NCBI GenBank assembly: GCA_022340265.1
Contig: JAJDOH010000123.1
Coordinates: 1 to 62,351 of the forward strand
Direction of reading: 5' to 3'
Source of the DNA: Deltaproteobacteria bacterium
GTDB taxonomy: Bacteria; Desulfobacterota; DSM-4660; Desulfatiglandales; Desulfatiglandaceae
DNA length: 62,351 bases
Under the pieces are notes generated by a model. The model saw only the letters and a list, made by a program, of their open reading frames with translations, searched no databases and was not told the DNA's origin. Positions 62,343 through 62,351 of this stretch are shown piece after piece. Made by a program: the position numbers and the translations under genes. Position 1 is the stretch's first letter. Each line of letters opens with the position of its first letter.

Positions 62343-62351
62343 ATATATACG

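Larger units (their letters stand above)
61823..62351. other. Terminal intergenic stretch
   Basis: Frames at 61959-62156 (plus) and 61989-62234 (minus) cover the same GC-rich 150 bases. The plus frame contains VRIDDAPGADEIVVALVVTD and may be a short gene or gene remnant, but it has no ribosome site at its ATG and no motif that I recognise. The 3' part is AT-rich and ends in a ribosome-site-like AAGGGAG. Confidence 0.35.

Noticed and set aside
1-62351. CRISPR array or complete insertion sequence
   Set aside because: No regularly spaced direct repeats of 25-40 bases, cas genes or transposase genes were seen.

Overview
The window looks like chromosome from an anaerobic, delta-proteobacterial type organism (Desulfobacterota, perhaps Desulfobacterales). 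This is inferred from gene content, not from a marker gene: a RACo-type corrinoid activator, a soluble NuoE/NuoF/Fe-S diaphorase module, hopanoid genes, sigma-54 control and short dispersed palindromic intergenic repeats. There is no rRNA, CRISPR array or complete insertion sequence. One tRNA (Thr, CGT) is present.

Layout. (1) 1-5.8 kb: end of a GC-rich polyketide/fatty-acid-like locus: a 5'-truncated KS-AT-DH-phosphopantetheinyl transferase protein, a stand-alone ACP, an alpha/beta hydrolase, a 44-codon ORF and a sulfotransferase, all overlapping or nearly so. A double-hotdog thioesterase and an unknown gene follow. (2) 7.6-26.1 kb: the most unusual part. A sigma-54 activator (minus strand) faces a textbook -24/-12 promoter that drives a four-gene operon: AdoMet-decarboxylase-like protein, FemAB/CelD-type GNAT, ATP-grasp ligase and fold-III PLP decarboxylase. 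After an FGE-domain secreted protein comes a ten-gene minus-strand operon that starts at 26.1 kb: B12-binding-type radical SAM, RimK-like, GshB-like, a complete Dpp/Opp-type peptide ABC transporter (SBP-B-C-D-F), a further ATP-grasp and an N-formylglutamate-amidohydrolase-like enzyme. Four ATP-grasp amide ligases, a radical SAM enzyme, decarboxylases and a transporter suggest an undescribed pathway that makes or handles a small peptide-like or polyamine-like compound. (3) 26.2-28.3 kb: a 2-hydroxyacid dehydrogenase, a TrpF-like barrel lacking its catalytic Cys, and a remnant antitoxin. (4) 28.4-36.4 kb: yebC-ruvC-ruvA-ruvB, rlmE, a MoxR ATPase with a large unknown partner, a PNPOx-like flavoprotein and a Cys-rich Rossmann protein. 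(5) 36.6-42.2 kb: RACo, a cNMP-binding-domain protein and NuoE/F/G-like subunits. (6) 42.4-44 kb: brnTA and a dus gene. (7) 44-54.2 kb: isoprenoid/hopanoid block: an IspH-UbiA fusion, GT2, hpnB, hpnN, PhnD-like protein, TPR lipoprotein, hpnH and another radical SAM. (8) 54.2-62.4 kb: a TIGR02757 protein, an unknown gene, a hybrid histidine kinase, a di-heme cytochrome, tRNA-Thr, pyrF and a PaaI-type thioesterase.

Gene functions are assigned from motifs and family resemblance read by eye. No database search was run. Start codons were often moved inside the longest open frame to match a visible ribosome binding site, and this is stated where it was done.
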